Positions 1 to 8,746 of a stretch of 64,000 bases of DNA are shown here, one piece after another. The notes beneath the pieces were generated by a model that saw only the letters and a program-made list of their open reading frames with translations, was not told the DNA's origin and made no database searches. Each line of letters starts with the position of its first letter. Positions within the stretch are counted from its first letter, which is position 1. A program made the translations under genes and the position numbers. The DNA is from Haloarchaeobius sp. HME9146. Its GTDB lineage: Archaea > Halobacteriota > Halobacteria > Halobacteriales > Natrialbaceae. The stretch is taken from contig NZ_JAODVR010000001.1 in NCBI RefSeq assembly GCF_025399835.1, positions 1,736,001 to 1,800,000 on the forward strand, in the 5' to 3' direction.

Positions 1-2098
1 TCTCGCGCAGGTCCTCGAGTTCCTCGATTTCACCCCGGACGCGACCGGCCCGGTCCTGCAGGTCGTCGCGGGTCTCCGTAAGTTCTTCCAGCTTCGTTTC
101 GACCTGTTCGATGTACGTCGCGGCGCGCTTCTTCTCGCTCCGGGCGTTCTCGACCTGCGAGTCGTCGACCGCGTCCTCGAGTTCGGCCTTTCGCTCGCGC
201 TTGTCCGCGAGGGTCTGGCGGCGCTCGTCGTTCTGCTCGCCGAGCAGGTCGCGTTTCTCGCCGAGGCGTTCTATCTCGCTCTCGGTCTCCGAAATCTCGT
301 CGAGCGTATCCGCGAGCGATTCGAGCGTCTCCTTTCGCTGGGTGACCGTGGCCTTCTCGGCGTTCGCTTCGCCGAGTGCCTCGCGGCTGTCCTCCAGCGC
401 GTCGCGTTCGGCCTCGGCGTTCTCGCGTTTCTCGTCGGCCTCACTGTCGAACTCGTCCGCCTCGGAGCGCAACGTCTCGCGACGGTCGCGCTTGTCGGCG
501 AGTGACGATTCTCGCTCCTCGACGAGCTGGGTTATCTGGTCGATGCGCTGGCGAAGCTGGGTCGCCTCGTCCTCGGCGTCGACCAGTGACTCGGCCGCTT
601 CGATGCGGTCGTCGAGGGCCTCGAGGTCCGATTTCACCGACTCGAGTTCGGCTCGTTTCGCTTCGAGTTCCGCGCGGTCGTCCTCGATAGTGTCGACGTG
701 GGGTGAGTCCTCGACAGGCTGGCCACACTCGGGACACTTGCCCTCGGCCAGCAGGTCTTCGGCCTCCTCGATGCGGCTGCGGAGCAACTCGACCTGGGTC
801 TGGACCTCGTTTCGCTCCTCGCGCAGGTCCTCGCGCTCGCTCCGGAGCTCGTCGCGATGGGCCTCGGCCTCACCGAACTCGACCGGTGCGTCCTCGAACG
901 GCTCCTTGGCGGCAGCGACCTCCGATTCGAGGCTGTCGAGCTTCTCGCGTCGGTCCGCGATGGCCTCCTCGTCCGCCTCTATCTCGTCGGCGAGGTCGGC
1001 TGCTTGCTCGCGTTTCTGTGCTGCTTTCGCGTCGAGGTCCTCGGCTTCCCCTTCGAGGCGGTCGGCGCGCTCGCGGTGGTTCGAGAGTTCGTTCCCGAGG
1101 TCGTTCACGCGCTCTTTGAGTTCGTCGAGGTCCGCGGTGACCTCGTCGATCCGTCCCGCGACGGTGTCGGCGTCCGGGTCATCATCGAGGTCAGTATCCG
1201 CCACGAGCTCGTCGCGGCGGTCGCGGGCCGCGGTCAGTTCCTCGCGCAGTTCCCGGCGTTCGGCCTTGAGTTCGTCGCGTTCGCGCTCGGTCTCGGCGAT
1301 GTTCGACTGGAGCGTCTCGATGTCGTCCGCGACCGACTCGAGCGTCTCCCGTTTCTCCTCGTACTCGGCGAGGATGTCTTCGGCCTCCTGCTTCGTCTGT
1401 TTCGCCGTCTCGACCTGCTGTTCGTAGTTCTCGATCTGCGATTTCGTCTCGGACAGGTCGGTCTCGATGGTGTTGAGCGTCGCGTGCAGGTCCTTCGCTT
1501 CCTTCTCGGTGATCTGGTCTTCCAGCCCCTCGTAGCGCCCGCGCACGTTGTCGAGCACGTCGTTGACGCCGAGGCGGGCCTCGCTGGCGCGCTCGCGGTA
1601 CTCCTCCAGCTTGCCTAACTGGAGCAGGTCGTCGATCATGTCCTGGCGGTCCGACGGTGAGGCGTGGATGAGCTTGTTGACCTCGCCCTGGCGGACGTAC
1701 GCGCAATTGACGAACGCGTCGGCGTCCATCCGGAGCAGTTCCGTCACCTTCCGACGGACGGCCCGCGCGCCCTCGAAGGTTCCTTCGGGCGCTTCGAGGA
1801 CGCACTTCGCGGTCTGGGCGCGGTCGGTGGTGTAGCGGATGCGGCGCTCGATGTGGTACTCGGACCCGGCGTGGGTGAACCAGAGTTCGACCTCGGCGTC
1901 CTCGGCACCAGTCCGGACCACGTCGTCCATCGTGCCGGTGAGTGCCTTCGAACCGTAGAGCGCGAAGAAGCAGGCTTCGAGCAGGCTCGACTTCCCGCTC
2001 CCGTTGACGCCGTGGACGACGGTGACCCCGCGGTCGAGCGTGAGGTCGGCGTCGCCGTAGCACTTGAAGTTCGAGAGGCGGACGCGTTCGACCTTCAT
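1..2098 (-). CDS. rad50: DNA double-strand break repair ATPase Rad50 (3' part outside window)
   Basis: Rad50 is the SMC-like ATPase of the Mre11-Rad50 complex that tethers and processes DNA ends. Translation from the ATG at 2098 shows the N-terminal ATPase lobe with Walker [10 protein letters not shown] at residues 30-38, followed by a long Glu/Arg/Gln-rich coiled coil. The zinc hook CPEC lies at residues 455-458 (codons near 725-736), after which the returning coiled coil runs off the left edge. The C-terminal ATPase lobe (signature motif, Walker B) is therefore not visible. The start overlaps the mre11 stop by four bases, the usual mre11-rad50 operon arrangement. The opposite-strand Ser/Arg-rich open frames here are antisense shadows of the coiled coil. 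Confidence 0.96.
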   Translation of the reverse strand, partial: MKVERVRLSNFKCYGDADLTLDRGVTVVHGVNGSGKSSLLEACFFALYGSKALTGTMDDVVRTGAEDAEVELWFTHAGSEYHIERRIRYTTDRAQTAKCVLEAPEGTFEGARAVRRKVTELLRMDADAFVNCAYVRQGEVNKLIHASPSDRQDMIDDLLQLGKLEEYRERASEARLGVNDVLDNVRGRYEGLEDQITEKEAKDLHATLNTIETDLSETKSQIENYEQQVETAKQTKQEAEDILAEYEEKRETLESVADDIETLQSNIAETERERDELKAERRELREELTAARDRRDELVADTDLDDDPDADTVAGRIDEVTADLDELKERVNDLGNELSNHRERADRLEGEAEDLDAKAAQKREQAADLADEIEADEEAIADRREKLDSLESEVAAAKEPFEDAPVEFGEAEAHRDELRSEREDLREERNEVQTQVELLRSRIEEAEDLLAEGKCPECGQPVEDSPHVDTIEDDRAELEAKRAELESVKSDLEALDDRIEAAESLVDAEDEATQLRQRIDQITQLVEERESSLADKRDRRETLRSEADEFDSEADEKRENAEAERDALEDSREALGEANAEKATVTQRKETLESLADTLDEISETESEIERLGEKRDLLGEQNDERRQTLADKRERKAELEDAVDDSQVENARSEKKRAATYIEQVETKLEELTETRDDLQDRAGRVRGEIEELEDLRE

Positions 2099-3423
2099 TC
2101 GAAGTCCTCCATGGATGCCTGGCCGTCGTCATCGCCGGCGACGGTCGCCTCCGCCTCGGTAGGTGCGGGCTCGGATTCGGCGGGTGCGGCCTCGGCTTCG
2201 ACAGGTTCGGGGTCGGATTCGGTGGGTGCAGGCTCGGCTTCGGCAGTTCCGGAATCGGCCTCGGCGGTGTCGGTCGAAGCATCGGCTTCGGTCGCACCGT
2301 CGGCAGCCTCGACCGCCTCGAACGCCCCGAGGTCGTCGTCGACCAGCGCCTGCACGCGGTCTTTCACCTCGTCGCGGACGTTCGAGTCGGCGACCTTGCT
2401 CGCGCGCACCGTCTCGTCCACGTCGCGGGCGGCCTGGCTCAGGCCGAGTTCGCGGACGCGCTCGCGGACCGCCTCGTCGGGGTCGGCGAACGACACCTCC
2501 ACCCCACTGTCCTCGTCGAACTCCCGGCGGTCGGTGACGCGGGCGACCAGTGCGCCGCGGTCGATGGCGAACTCCTCGACGGCGGCGGGCGAGACGGGGT
2601 CGCCGTCGCCGGTGACCGAGACGATGACGACCGCGTCCTCGCAGTCGTGCTCGCGGACCGCTTCGCGCACGCGCTCGACACCCTCGCCCGGCGCGAGGTC
2701 CACGTCGACGAACCGGAAGGGGCGGTTGTCGGGGATGCCCCGGCGGGTGATGGTCACCTCGTCGTCGGCGGTGACGATGTTGTAGCCGCGGTCGTCGCGC
2801 TCGCTCGCGCTCACGCGCTCGGTCGACCCGCAGTAGGTGACCCAGGTGTCGCCGAGCTGTTCGACGCCGGGGGCGTGGTTGTCCCCGAGCAGGAGCGCGT
2901 CGAAGTCGACCGACGATTCCTCGATGAGGCGTTCGGTGTCCCAGTCGGCGTGCGCGAAGGGTTCGAACAGACCGTGGGTGACGAGCATGGCGTGGTCCGT
3001 GTCGTGGGGCGCGAAGTCGTACTCCAGGTCGTCGCGGCGCGAGCGCGGGACGAAATCGAGCCCGTAGAACGCGGTGTCGCCGAGTACGTAGGGCTCGCGG
3101 CCGAGGCGGGTCGCGAGGCCGATGTCGGCGAAGAGGTCGAGCCACTGCCCGTCGCGTTTCCCCTCGTGGTTCCCGACCACCGCGAGGAACGGGATGTCGG
3201 CGTCGGCGAGGTCGCGCAGCGCGGCGACCGTCCCCTGGAGGTCCTGCAGGCCGGGGCGACGGTCGTGGAAGAGGTCGCCCGCGTGGACCACGGCGTCGAC
3301 ATCGTCGTCGATAGCGTCGGCGATGACCCGTCGGAACGCATCGAGGAAGTCCTCCCGACGAGCCGGGGAGTGGTACTGGCGATACCCGAGATGGGTGTCT
3401 CCAGTGTGGATCACTCGTGTCAT
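2095..3423 (-). CDS. mre11: DNA repair exonuclease Mre11
   Basis: This is the Mn-dependent nuclease partner of Rad50. The 442-residue product carries the calcineurin-like phosphoesterase motifs in order: GDTHLG (D9, H11), HAGDLFHD (D50), GNHE (N85, H86), LVTHG and LLGDNH. A capping domain follows. The last ~65 residues form an acidic Ala/Glu/Pro/Thr-rich low-complexity tail, which ends in QASMEDFE, a sequence that resembles a PCNA-interacting (PIP) box. The gene starts at the ATG at 3423 and its TGA overlaps the rad50 ATG. The tail is typical of haloarchaeal surface acidity; its PIP-box role is inferred. Confidence 0.96.
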   Translation of the reverse strand: MTRVIHTGDTHLGYRQYHSPARREDFLDAFRRVIADAIDDDVDAVVHAGDLFHDRRPGLQDLQGTVAALRDLADADIPFLAVVGNHEGKRDGQWLDLFADIGLATRLGREPYVLGDTAFYGLDFVPRSRRDDLEYDFAPHDTDHAMLVTHGLFEPFAHADWDTERLIEESSVDFDALLLGDNHAPGVEQLGDTWVTYCGSTERVSASERDDRGYNIVTADDEVTITRRGIPDNRPFRFVDVDLAPGEGVERVREAVREHDCEDAVVIVSVTGDGDPVSPAAVEEFAIDRGALVARVTDRREFDEDSGVEVSFADPDEAVRERVRELGLSQAARDVDETVRASKVADSNVRDEVKDRVQALVDDDLGAFEAVEAADGATEADASTDTAEADSGTAEAEPAPTESDPEPVEAEAAPAESEPAPTEAEATVAGDDDGQASMEDFE

Positions 3424-3627
3424 AGCTGGGACTATCGCCCGATGCCGTAAAGACGTTCCGCGAGTGGGGTGAAAGTGAAGCGACGGTCCGGTCGGTCGCG
3501 GGGTCGAAACAGGAGAGCGAGAAGGGTTCGCTATGGAACGGCAGCACCGCGACGGCGCGAATGGGTAGACGCGTGCGGGCCGCGGTCGTGGTCGACGATG
3601 CGGGGTGTCGCCGACGGGTGGTTCCGC

Positions 3628-3890
3628 CTACTCGATGTTCAGCGTATACAGTCGCTTGCGGGCGTCGGAGAACGAGAACCGGGAGTGGACCACGTCCTCT
3701 TCCTCGAGACGGTTGAGGGCGTAGCGGACCGTCCGGGGCGGGAGCAGTGTCTCCTCCGCGAGCTGACTCTGGGTCAGCGTGTCGTTGTACTCCAGCACCT
3801 TCGCCACCAGCTTCGCACTCGGGGGAGGTCGCGAACGTCGTCCCAGCTCCCCGCGGGTTGATCGGTCTGTTCCAGTTCGGTTGCGCTCAT
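3628..3890 (-). pseudogene. Small winged-helix DNA-binding protein, frameshifted
   Basis: The downstream frame encodes a clean winged helix (SAKLVAKVLEYND, then LTQSQLAEETLLPPRTVRYA and RLEEEDVV) and ends at TAG 3628-3630. The only ATG that fits (3888-3890) is in another frame, giving MSATELEQTDQPAGSWDDVRDLP before running into nonsense. The two frames meet at a run of five G (3821-3825 on the plus strand). One extra G would restore ...RDLPPSAKLV... and an ~87-residue protein. This is either a real homopolymer frameshift or a sequencing error. The closest family is small haloarchaeal MarR/ArsR-like regulators, recalled rather than searched. It lies divergent from pan. Confidence 0.7.
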
Positions 3891-4052
3891 CGTACTCTCC
3901 CTTTCTGGATACTCTCTAATAATACTTGCTGTATTATTTTATTCCTGCTAGTAATCTCTCTGTGGCGGTCACTGGACAGGACACCGTTCCAGAATCACCG
4001 GACACAGCGGCGGGCGACAAGTTGATGACCGCTTCGGTGTCTCACCCGAAGC

Positions 4053-4060
4053 CTCTTAAG
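4053..4060 (+). promoter_or_regulatory. Probable TATA box of pan
   Basis: The sequence CTCTTAAG, preceded by a purine-rich CGAAG (BRE-like), lies about 24-31 bases before the ATG at 4084. This spacing suits a leaderless or nearly leaderless haloarchaeal transcript. Confidence 0.5.
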
Positions 4061-4083
4061 ATTCAGAACCTAATGCCACTGTG

Positions 4084-5301
4084 ATGACCGACACTGTGGA
4101 CGACGTCGACCTTCCCTATGACGAGGAGGAGGCGTCCCAGCAGGAGAAAATAGAAGCTCTCCAGGAGCGTTTGGACGTGCTCGAGTCACAGAACGACGAG
4201 ATGCGCGATAAGCTCCTCGACGCCAACGCAGAGAACAACAAGTACCAGCAGAAACTGGAGCGTCTCACCCACGAGAACAAGAAGCTCAAGCAGTCGCCGC
4301 TGTTCGTCGCCACCATCCAGGAACTCACGGATGAGGGCGTCATCATCAAGCAACACGGCAACAACCAGGAGGCGCTCACCGAGGTCACCGAAGAGATGCG
4401 CGAGCAGATCGAACCCGACATGCGGGTCGCGGTCAACAACTCCCTCTCTATCGTGAAGACCCTCAGCAACGAGACCGACGTGCGCGCTCGCGTGATGGAA
4501 GTCACGAAGAGCCCCGAGGTGACCTACGAGGACATCGGTGGGCTCGAAGAGCAGATGCAGGAGGTCCGCGAGACCGTCGAGATGCCCCTCGAGAAGCCCG
4601 AGGCCTTCGAGGAGGTCGGCATCGACCCGCCGTCCGGTGTCCTCCTCTACGGCCCGCCGGGGACCGGGAAGACGATGCTGGCGAAGGCCGTCGCGAACCA
4701 GACCGACGCCACCTTCATCAAGATGGCCGGCTCCGAACTCGTCCACAAGTTCATCGGCGAGGGCGCGAAGCTCGTGCGCGACCTGTTCCAGGTCGCTCGC
4801 GACCACGAGCCCGCCGTCATCTTCATCGACGAGATCGACGCCATCGCGAGCAAGCGCACGGAGTCCAAGACCTCCGGCGACGCCGAGGTCCAGCGGACGA
4901 TGATGCAGCTGCTCTCCGAGATGGACGGCTTCGAGGACCGCGGTGAGATCCGCATCATCGCGGCGACGAACCGCTTCGACATGCTCGACCGCGCCATCCT
5001 GCGCCCGGGCCGGTTCGACCGCCTCATCGAGGTTCCCAAGCCCGACGCCGAGGGCCGCGAGATCATCTTCAAGATCCACACCCGCGACATGAACGTCTCC
5101 GACGACGTCGACTTCGCCGAACTGGCGGGGGTCGCCGAGAACGCCTCTGGTGCCGACGTGAAAGCGATCTGTACCGAGGCCGGGATGTTCGCCATCCGTG
5201 ACGACCGCCGTGTCATCACGATGGCCGACTTCGAAGCCGCGTGGGAGAAGATCCAGGCCGAAGAAGAGGACGACCCGGACGTCTCCAAGACCTTCGCCTG
5301 A
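4084..5301 (+). CDS. pan: Proteasome-activating nucleotidase PAN
   Basis: PAN is the hexameric AAA+ ATPase that unfolds substrates and feeds them to the 20S proteasome in the cytoplasm. The 405-residue product has an N-terminal coiled coil (about residues 15-75), an OB-like domain, Walker A GPPGTGKT, Walker B IFIDEIDA, sensor AATNR and the arginine-finger region DRAILRPGRFDR. I start it at ATG 4084; a GTG immediately upstream (4081) would add one residue. The C-terminus is ...SKTFA, so the HbYX proteasome-docking motif is not canonical (Phe where Tyr is expected). It stands alone, divergent from the winged-helix relic. Confidence 0.96.
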   Translation: MTDTVDDVDLPYDEEEASQQEKIEALQERLDVLESQNDEMRDKLLDANAENNKYQQKLERLTHENKKLKQSPLFVATIQELTDEGVIIKQHGNNQEALTEVTEEMREQIEPDMRVAVNNSLSIVKTLSNETDVRARVMEVTKSPEVTYEDIGGLEEQMQEVRETVEMPLEKPEAFEEVGIDPPSGVLLYGPPGTGKTMLAKAVANQTDATFIKMAGSELVHKFIGEGAKLVRDLFQVARDHEPAVIFIDEIDAIASKRTESKTSGDAEVQRTMMQLLSEMDGFEDRGEIRIIAATNRFDMLDRAILRPGRFDRLIEVPKPDAEGREIIFKIHTRDMNVSDDVDFAELAGVAENASGADVKAICTEAGMFAIRDDRRVITMADFEAAWEKIQAEEEDDPDVSKTFA

Positions 5302-5398
5302 CCCCGCACAGCCTCCTCGTCAGCGACTCGTCTCCACACGATTTTCACCGCGGCCGCCGACCATAGTTTGAATAGCACTCCGGCACCAGCCGTGGGTG

Positions 5399-5587
5399 AT
5401 GCCGCCCTCACAGTGTCCCGATTGCAGTACCGAACTCGTCGATGGCACGGTCGGAACCGGCACGAAAGAACTGGTCGTCAAACCCGATACCGAGGACGGC
5501 GGACTGCTCGGGTTGGGTGGCTGGCAGACCACGACTGCCAAGTGCTGCCCCGAGTGCGGTCGCGTCCTGCTCTACGCCGACGACTGA
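5399..5587 (+). CDS. Small zinc-ribbon protein
   Basis: The 62-residue product has CPDC near the N-terminus and CPEC near the C-terminus, enough to build one zinc ribbon, separated by a Gly-rich loop (DGGLLGLGGW). ATG 5399 is chosen over the GTG at 5396. No catalytic motif is visible, so the function is unknown; a nucleic-acid- or protein-binding role is possible. A likely promoter (AGTTTGAATAG, around 5366-5376) lies about 25 bases upstream. It stands alone between pan and the convergent trkH. Confidence 0.75.
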   Translation: MPPSQCPDCSTELVDGTVGTGTKELVVKPDTEDGGLLGLGGWQTTTAKCCPECGRVLLYADD

Positions 5588-5741
5588 GACCGCGAGACCG
5601 CCGACCGACTGTTTATGCCGGAAGCCGCGGCCAATCGTGGCGTGACCTGACCACGGACGTCCGTCGGTTCGCGGGTGTGCGGCACCCCAGCGGACGACCC
5701 CACCAATCCATTCCAGACAGTGCCGCCTGTCCGCCACCAGC

Positions 5742-7415
5742 CTACGGGTTCAGCCCCTTGAGCGCCGACCGGAAGAACACCAGCACGGGGATGATCTCCA
5801 GCCGACCGACCCACATGTTCAGGAGGAACATCGTCTCGGCGACGACCGGCATGTCGGGACCGGTGATGCCCGTCGAGAGGCCGACGTTGCCCTGGGCGCT
5901 CGCCACCTCGAACAGCGCGTCAGCGTAGCTGAAACCCGGCCCGGCAACGTTGACCAGCACCAGGCTCGTCGCGAGCAGCAGGATGAGCCAGAGCATGCTG
6001 ACGATGGCCGCCTCGGAGAACTCGCGGTCCATCTCCTCGCGCCCGAGTGTTCGGTCGCCGATGTCGACGTTGACCACGGCATTCGCCGGCAGGAACACCC
6101 GGGAGAACTGCCACTGGATGCCCTTCGAGACGGTGTAGCCGCGGATTATCTTGATGCCGCCGACGGTCGACCCGGCCGCGCCACCCATCGTCATCGCGCC
6201 CGAGATGAGCAGTTTCCCGCCGTCGGACCACCTGCCGATGGGCGAGGACTGGAAGCCGGTGCACGAGAGCGCGCTGACCCACTGGAACGTCGCGTCCCTG
6301 ATAGCGTCGAACTGGGCGGTCGAGAGGGTGGGTAGCGGTGACGGGACGGTCGCCCCGTACCCCGCCGACGCGAGGCCCACGAACAGGTTCTGTGCGGCGA
6401 GCACGACGATTCCCCCGCCGAGCAGCAGGAACAGCCAGCGCGTCTGGAGGTCCTCGACCAGCTCGCGCCATCTGCCGTCCGAGAGGATGGCGTAGTGGAT
6501 GGGGAACGCGATAGCACCGAGTGTCATCACCGGCAGGAGGACGGACTCGATGAGCGGTGAGTTGTACGTCTCCATCGAGTTGTCCGTCACGGAGAAACCC
6601 CCGGTCGAGAGCGCCGTCATCGCGTGGTTGAGTGCGTGCCAGAACGCCTCGCCCACTGGGTAGCCCTCGGCCAGCCAGATGACGAGGAACAGCGCGAGGA
6701 TGGAGAGCAGCGTGTAGCCGACGAATATCTTCCAGACGGTCCTGACCGTGGAGACGACACTCGGATGGATTTTCTCCTCGCGCGCCTCGGAGCGGTACAG
6801 CGCGTAGCTCCCGCTCCCGGGGCGCGAGAGGATGGAGACGGTGAGGACGATGACGCCGACCCCACCGACGTACTGGATGAGCGAGCGCCACCACTGGACC
6901 GAGTGCGGCAGCGACGGCTCGTGGATGGCCATCGTCAGCCCGCTCCCCGTCCAGCCGCTCATCGACTCGAACATGGCGTGCAGCGGGTTCCGGAAGTAGC
7001 CGAGACTGGACTTCGTCGCGAGCCCGCCCGCCGTGACCACCGACCAGTCGCTCGTGTCGGTCGCGGCCGGGACGTAGCCGTTCATGACGGTCTCGGGAGT
7101 GACCCAGGCGACGAGGAAGAACGCGAGCGCGCCGAAGACGGCCGTCGCGAACCAGCCGCCCGCGGCGATGACCATCCCGTGTTTCATCATCGGATCGGGG
7201 GCGTCCGTGAAGACGCGACGGCTCAGGCCCCCGAGGAGGGCGGTGACGCCCGCGGCGGTCAGGAAGCCGAGCGCCGGGTAGAGCTCACCGAAGACCAGGG
7301 CGACGAGGACGGTGAATCCCATCAGCCCGGCCTGCATGAGGAGGAGCGTGCCCACGTCCCGGAGGATGATCGCGAGGTCAGCCGGGACGCCGGCGACGGT
7401 GCGAGTGCGAGCCAT
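5742..7415 (-). CDS. trkH: TrkH-family potassium uptake channel subunit
   Basis: This is the integral membrane pore of a Trk/Ktr-type potassium uptake system. The 557-residue protein has about ten hydrophobic helices. It has the four pore-loop/filter segments of the family: MSGWTGSGLT, ALSTGGFSV, LSCTGFQSSP and GSTVGGIKIIR. The start ATG (7413-7415) directly abuts the trkA stop, so the two are translated from one transcript with TrkA as cytoplasmic gate. Potassium uptake is central to salt-in osmoadaptation, so it is probably well expressed. The N-terminal ~25 residues are polar. Confidence 0.95.
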   Translation of the reverse strand: MARTRTVAGVPADLAIILRDVGTLLLMQAGLMGFTVLVALVFGELYPALGFLTAAGVTALLGGLSRRVFTDAPDPMMKHGMVIAAGGWFATAVFGALAFFLVAWVTPETVMNGYVPAATDTSDWSVVTAGGLATKSSLGYFRNPLHAMFESMSGWTGSGLTMAIHEPSLPHSVQWWRSLIQYVGGVGVIVLTVSILSRPGSGSYALYRSEAREEKIHPSVVSTVRTVWKIFVGYTLLSILALFLVIWLAEGYPVGEAFWHALNHAMTALSTGGFSVTDNSMETYNSPLIESVLLPVMTLGAIAFPIHYAILSDGRWRELVEDLQTRWLFLLLGGGIVVLAAQNLFVGLASAGYGATVPSPLPTLSTAQFDAIRDATFQWVSALSCTGFQSSPIGRWSDGGKLLISGAMTMGGAAGSTVGGIKIIRGYTVSKGIQWQFSRVFLPANAVVNVDIGDRTLGREEMDREFSEAAIVSMLWLILLLATSLVLVNVAGPGFSYADALFEVASAQGNVGLSTGITGPDMPVVAETMFLLNMWVGRLEIIPVLVFFRSALKGLNP

Positions 7416-8105
7416 CTATTCGAGGTCGTGGTCCTCGTAGTGCCCGAAGATGTCGGTCACGTCCGGGGTCGCGCCGTGCTGGGCGTACACCGTGAGGAGG
7501 TCTCCGGGCTGCACGACGGTGTCGCCCCGCGGGGTGAGGGGGTCGCCGTTGCCGTTCCGCTCGATGGCGACGATGAGGATGCCGTGGTCCAGCACGCCCT
7601 CCCGGTTCGCCTCCTCGAGCGTGTAACCGGCGATGGGTGCCTGCTCGTCGACGGTTATCTCGAACACCTCTGCGGTGTCGCCGACCTTCATGTAGTCCTT
7701 GATAGAGGGGCGCTTGACCGCCCGGTAGAGGTATTCGGAGATGAGACGCTGGGGGTTCTCCATCGTCGTGACGCCGACGCGCTCGAAGAGGTTCATGTGT
7801 TCGGGGTTGTGGACCACGCTGACGACCGCCGGCACCTCGCGCTCCTTGGCGAGCAGCGAGACCATGATGTTCGTCGCGTCCTGGTCGGTCGTCGAGATGA
7901 TGGCGTCGGCGCGCTCGATGCCGGCTTCCTCGAGCGTCTCCGCCACCGTCGCGTCCGCGTTGATGACCAGACAGTCGAACTGCCGCGCGGCGGCATCCGC
8001 CTTCGACTCGTCTTGCTCGATGACCACGACCTCGTTCTCGTCACGGGTCGCGATCTCGATGAGGGGCGTCCCGATGTTGCCCGCACCGACGATGATGATA
8101 TACAT
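7416..8105 (-). CDS. trkA: TrkA potassium uptake regulatory protein (NAD-binding)
   Basis: This is the cytoplasmic regulatory subunit that binds NAD(H) or other nucleotides and gates TrkH. The 229-residue protein has an RCK_N Rossmann domain (IIIVGAGNIGTPL at residues 3-15, acidic end of beta-2 VVVIEQDE) and an RCK_C domain from about residue 140 to the end. The ATG at 8105 starts the protein with a glycine-rich loop almost at once, as usual. It is the first gene of the trkA-trkH pair. The 45-base gap to the halocyanin gene contains a short inverted repeat (8111-8127). Confidence 0.95.
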   Translation of the reverse strand: MYIIIVGAGNIGTPLIEIATRDENEVVVIEQDESKADAAARQFDCLVINADATVAETLEEAGIERADAIISTTDQDATNIMVSLLAKEREVPAVVSVVHNPEHMNLFERVGVTTMENPQRLISEYLYRAVKRPSIKDYMKVGDTAEVFEITVDEQAPIAGYTLEEANREGVLDHGILIVAIERNGNGDPLTPRGDTVVQPGDLLTVYAQHGATPDVTDIFGHYEDHDLE

Positions 8106-8150
8106 TAGGCGCGGGTTCAGGACCCGCCGTCGAAAAGGTACCGTTCTCGC

Positions 8151-8702
8151 TTATTCGGGGGTCTCGTAGTCGCCGCCGTACTTGAGGAAGACGAAGGCGA
8201 GCGAGAGCACCGACAGCATCGCGCCGAGGGTCGCCACGCCGATGGCCTTCGCCGAGTCGGGGAGCGCCGGCCCGCCGCCGCCACCGCCGCTGGACGGTGC
8301 CTGGCCGCTGTCGTTCACGACGATCTCACCCTTCATGCCGAGGCCAGCGTGGGGGTCACACTGGTACTCGTAGGTGCCCTTGGTGTCGAACGTCGAGGTG
8401 AACGAGAACCCGGTGTTCTCGATGGGCTTGTGGCCCTCCCAGGACGCGCCCTCGGGGACGCTGGTGGGGTTGACGTTGTGGTTGTCGGACTCCCAGACGA
8501 ACTCGACGGTGCCACCCGCGGCAACGTAGAGTGGGTCCTCGGTCCCCGGGGTGTAGACGTAGTTTCCGCCCGGACCGACCTTCACCGTCTTGGTCTCCTG
8601 TGCACTGGCCGTGTCAGCCGTAGCTGCGACGGCTGCTGCCCCTGCGGCGCCCGTCAGAAACTGCCGGCGAGAGATGGGCGCGTCCTCTGTGTCGCGGCTC
8701 AT
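8151..8702 (-). CDS. Halocyanin-type blue copper protein with C-terminal membrane anchor (copy 1)
   Basis: This is a secreted type 1 copper electron carrier. From ATG 8702 the 183-residue product has a Tat signal (SRRQFLTG at 11-18, then an Ala-rich stretch) and a plastocyanin-like domain with copper ligands H75, C115, H118 and M123 (CDPHAGLGM). A Gly/Ser linker and one C-terminal transmembrane helix (about 152-174) follow. An upstream in-frame ATG (8750) would overlap the M42 gene and spoil the Tat signal position. The copper domain is nearly identical, also in DNA, to the halocyanin at 19653-20312, which belongs to the bc-complex cluster, so a role in electron transfer between respiratory complexes is likely. 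Confidence 0.93.
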   Translation of the reverse strand: MSRDTEDAPISRRQFLTGAAGAAAVAATADTASAQETKTVKVGPGGNYVYTPGTEDPLYVAAGGTVEFVWESDNHNVNPTSVPEGASWEGHKPIENTGFSFTSTFDTKGTYEYQCDPHAGLGMKGEIVVNDSGQAPSSGGGGGGPALPDSAKAIGVATLGAMLSVLSLAFVFLKYGGDYETPE

Positions 8703-8746
8703 ACTGACCGCTTTGGAGTCGGTTGTAGTGAAATCTTCGATACGGC

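Noticed and set aside
111-1427. Long Ser/Arg-rich plus-strand frame and several others over 1-3500
   Set aside because: They are antisense to rad50 and mre11, whose motifs are unmistakable; in GC-rich haloarchaeal DNA long antisense frames are expected.
8111-8127. Short inverted repeat GCGGGT...ACCCGC between halocyanin and trkA
   Set aside because: Six-base arms are common by chance at this G+C content and no T-run follows on either strand.
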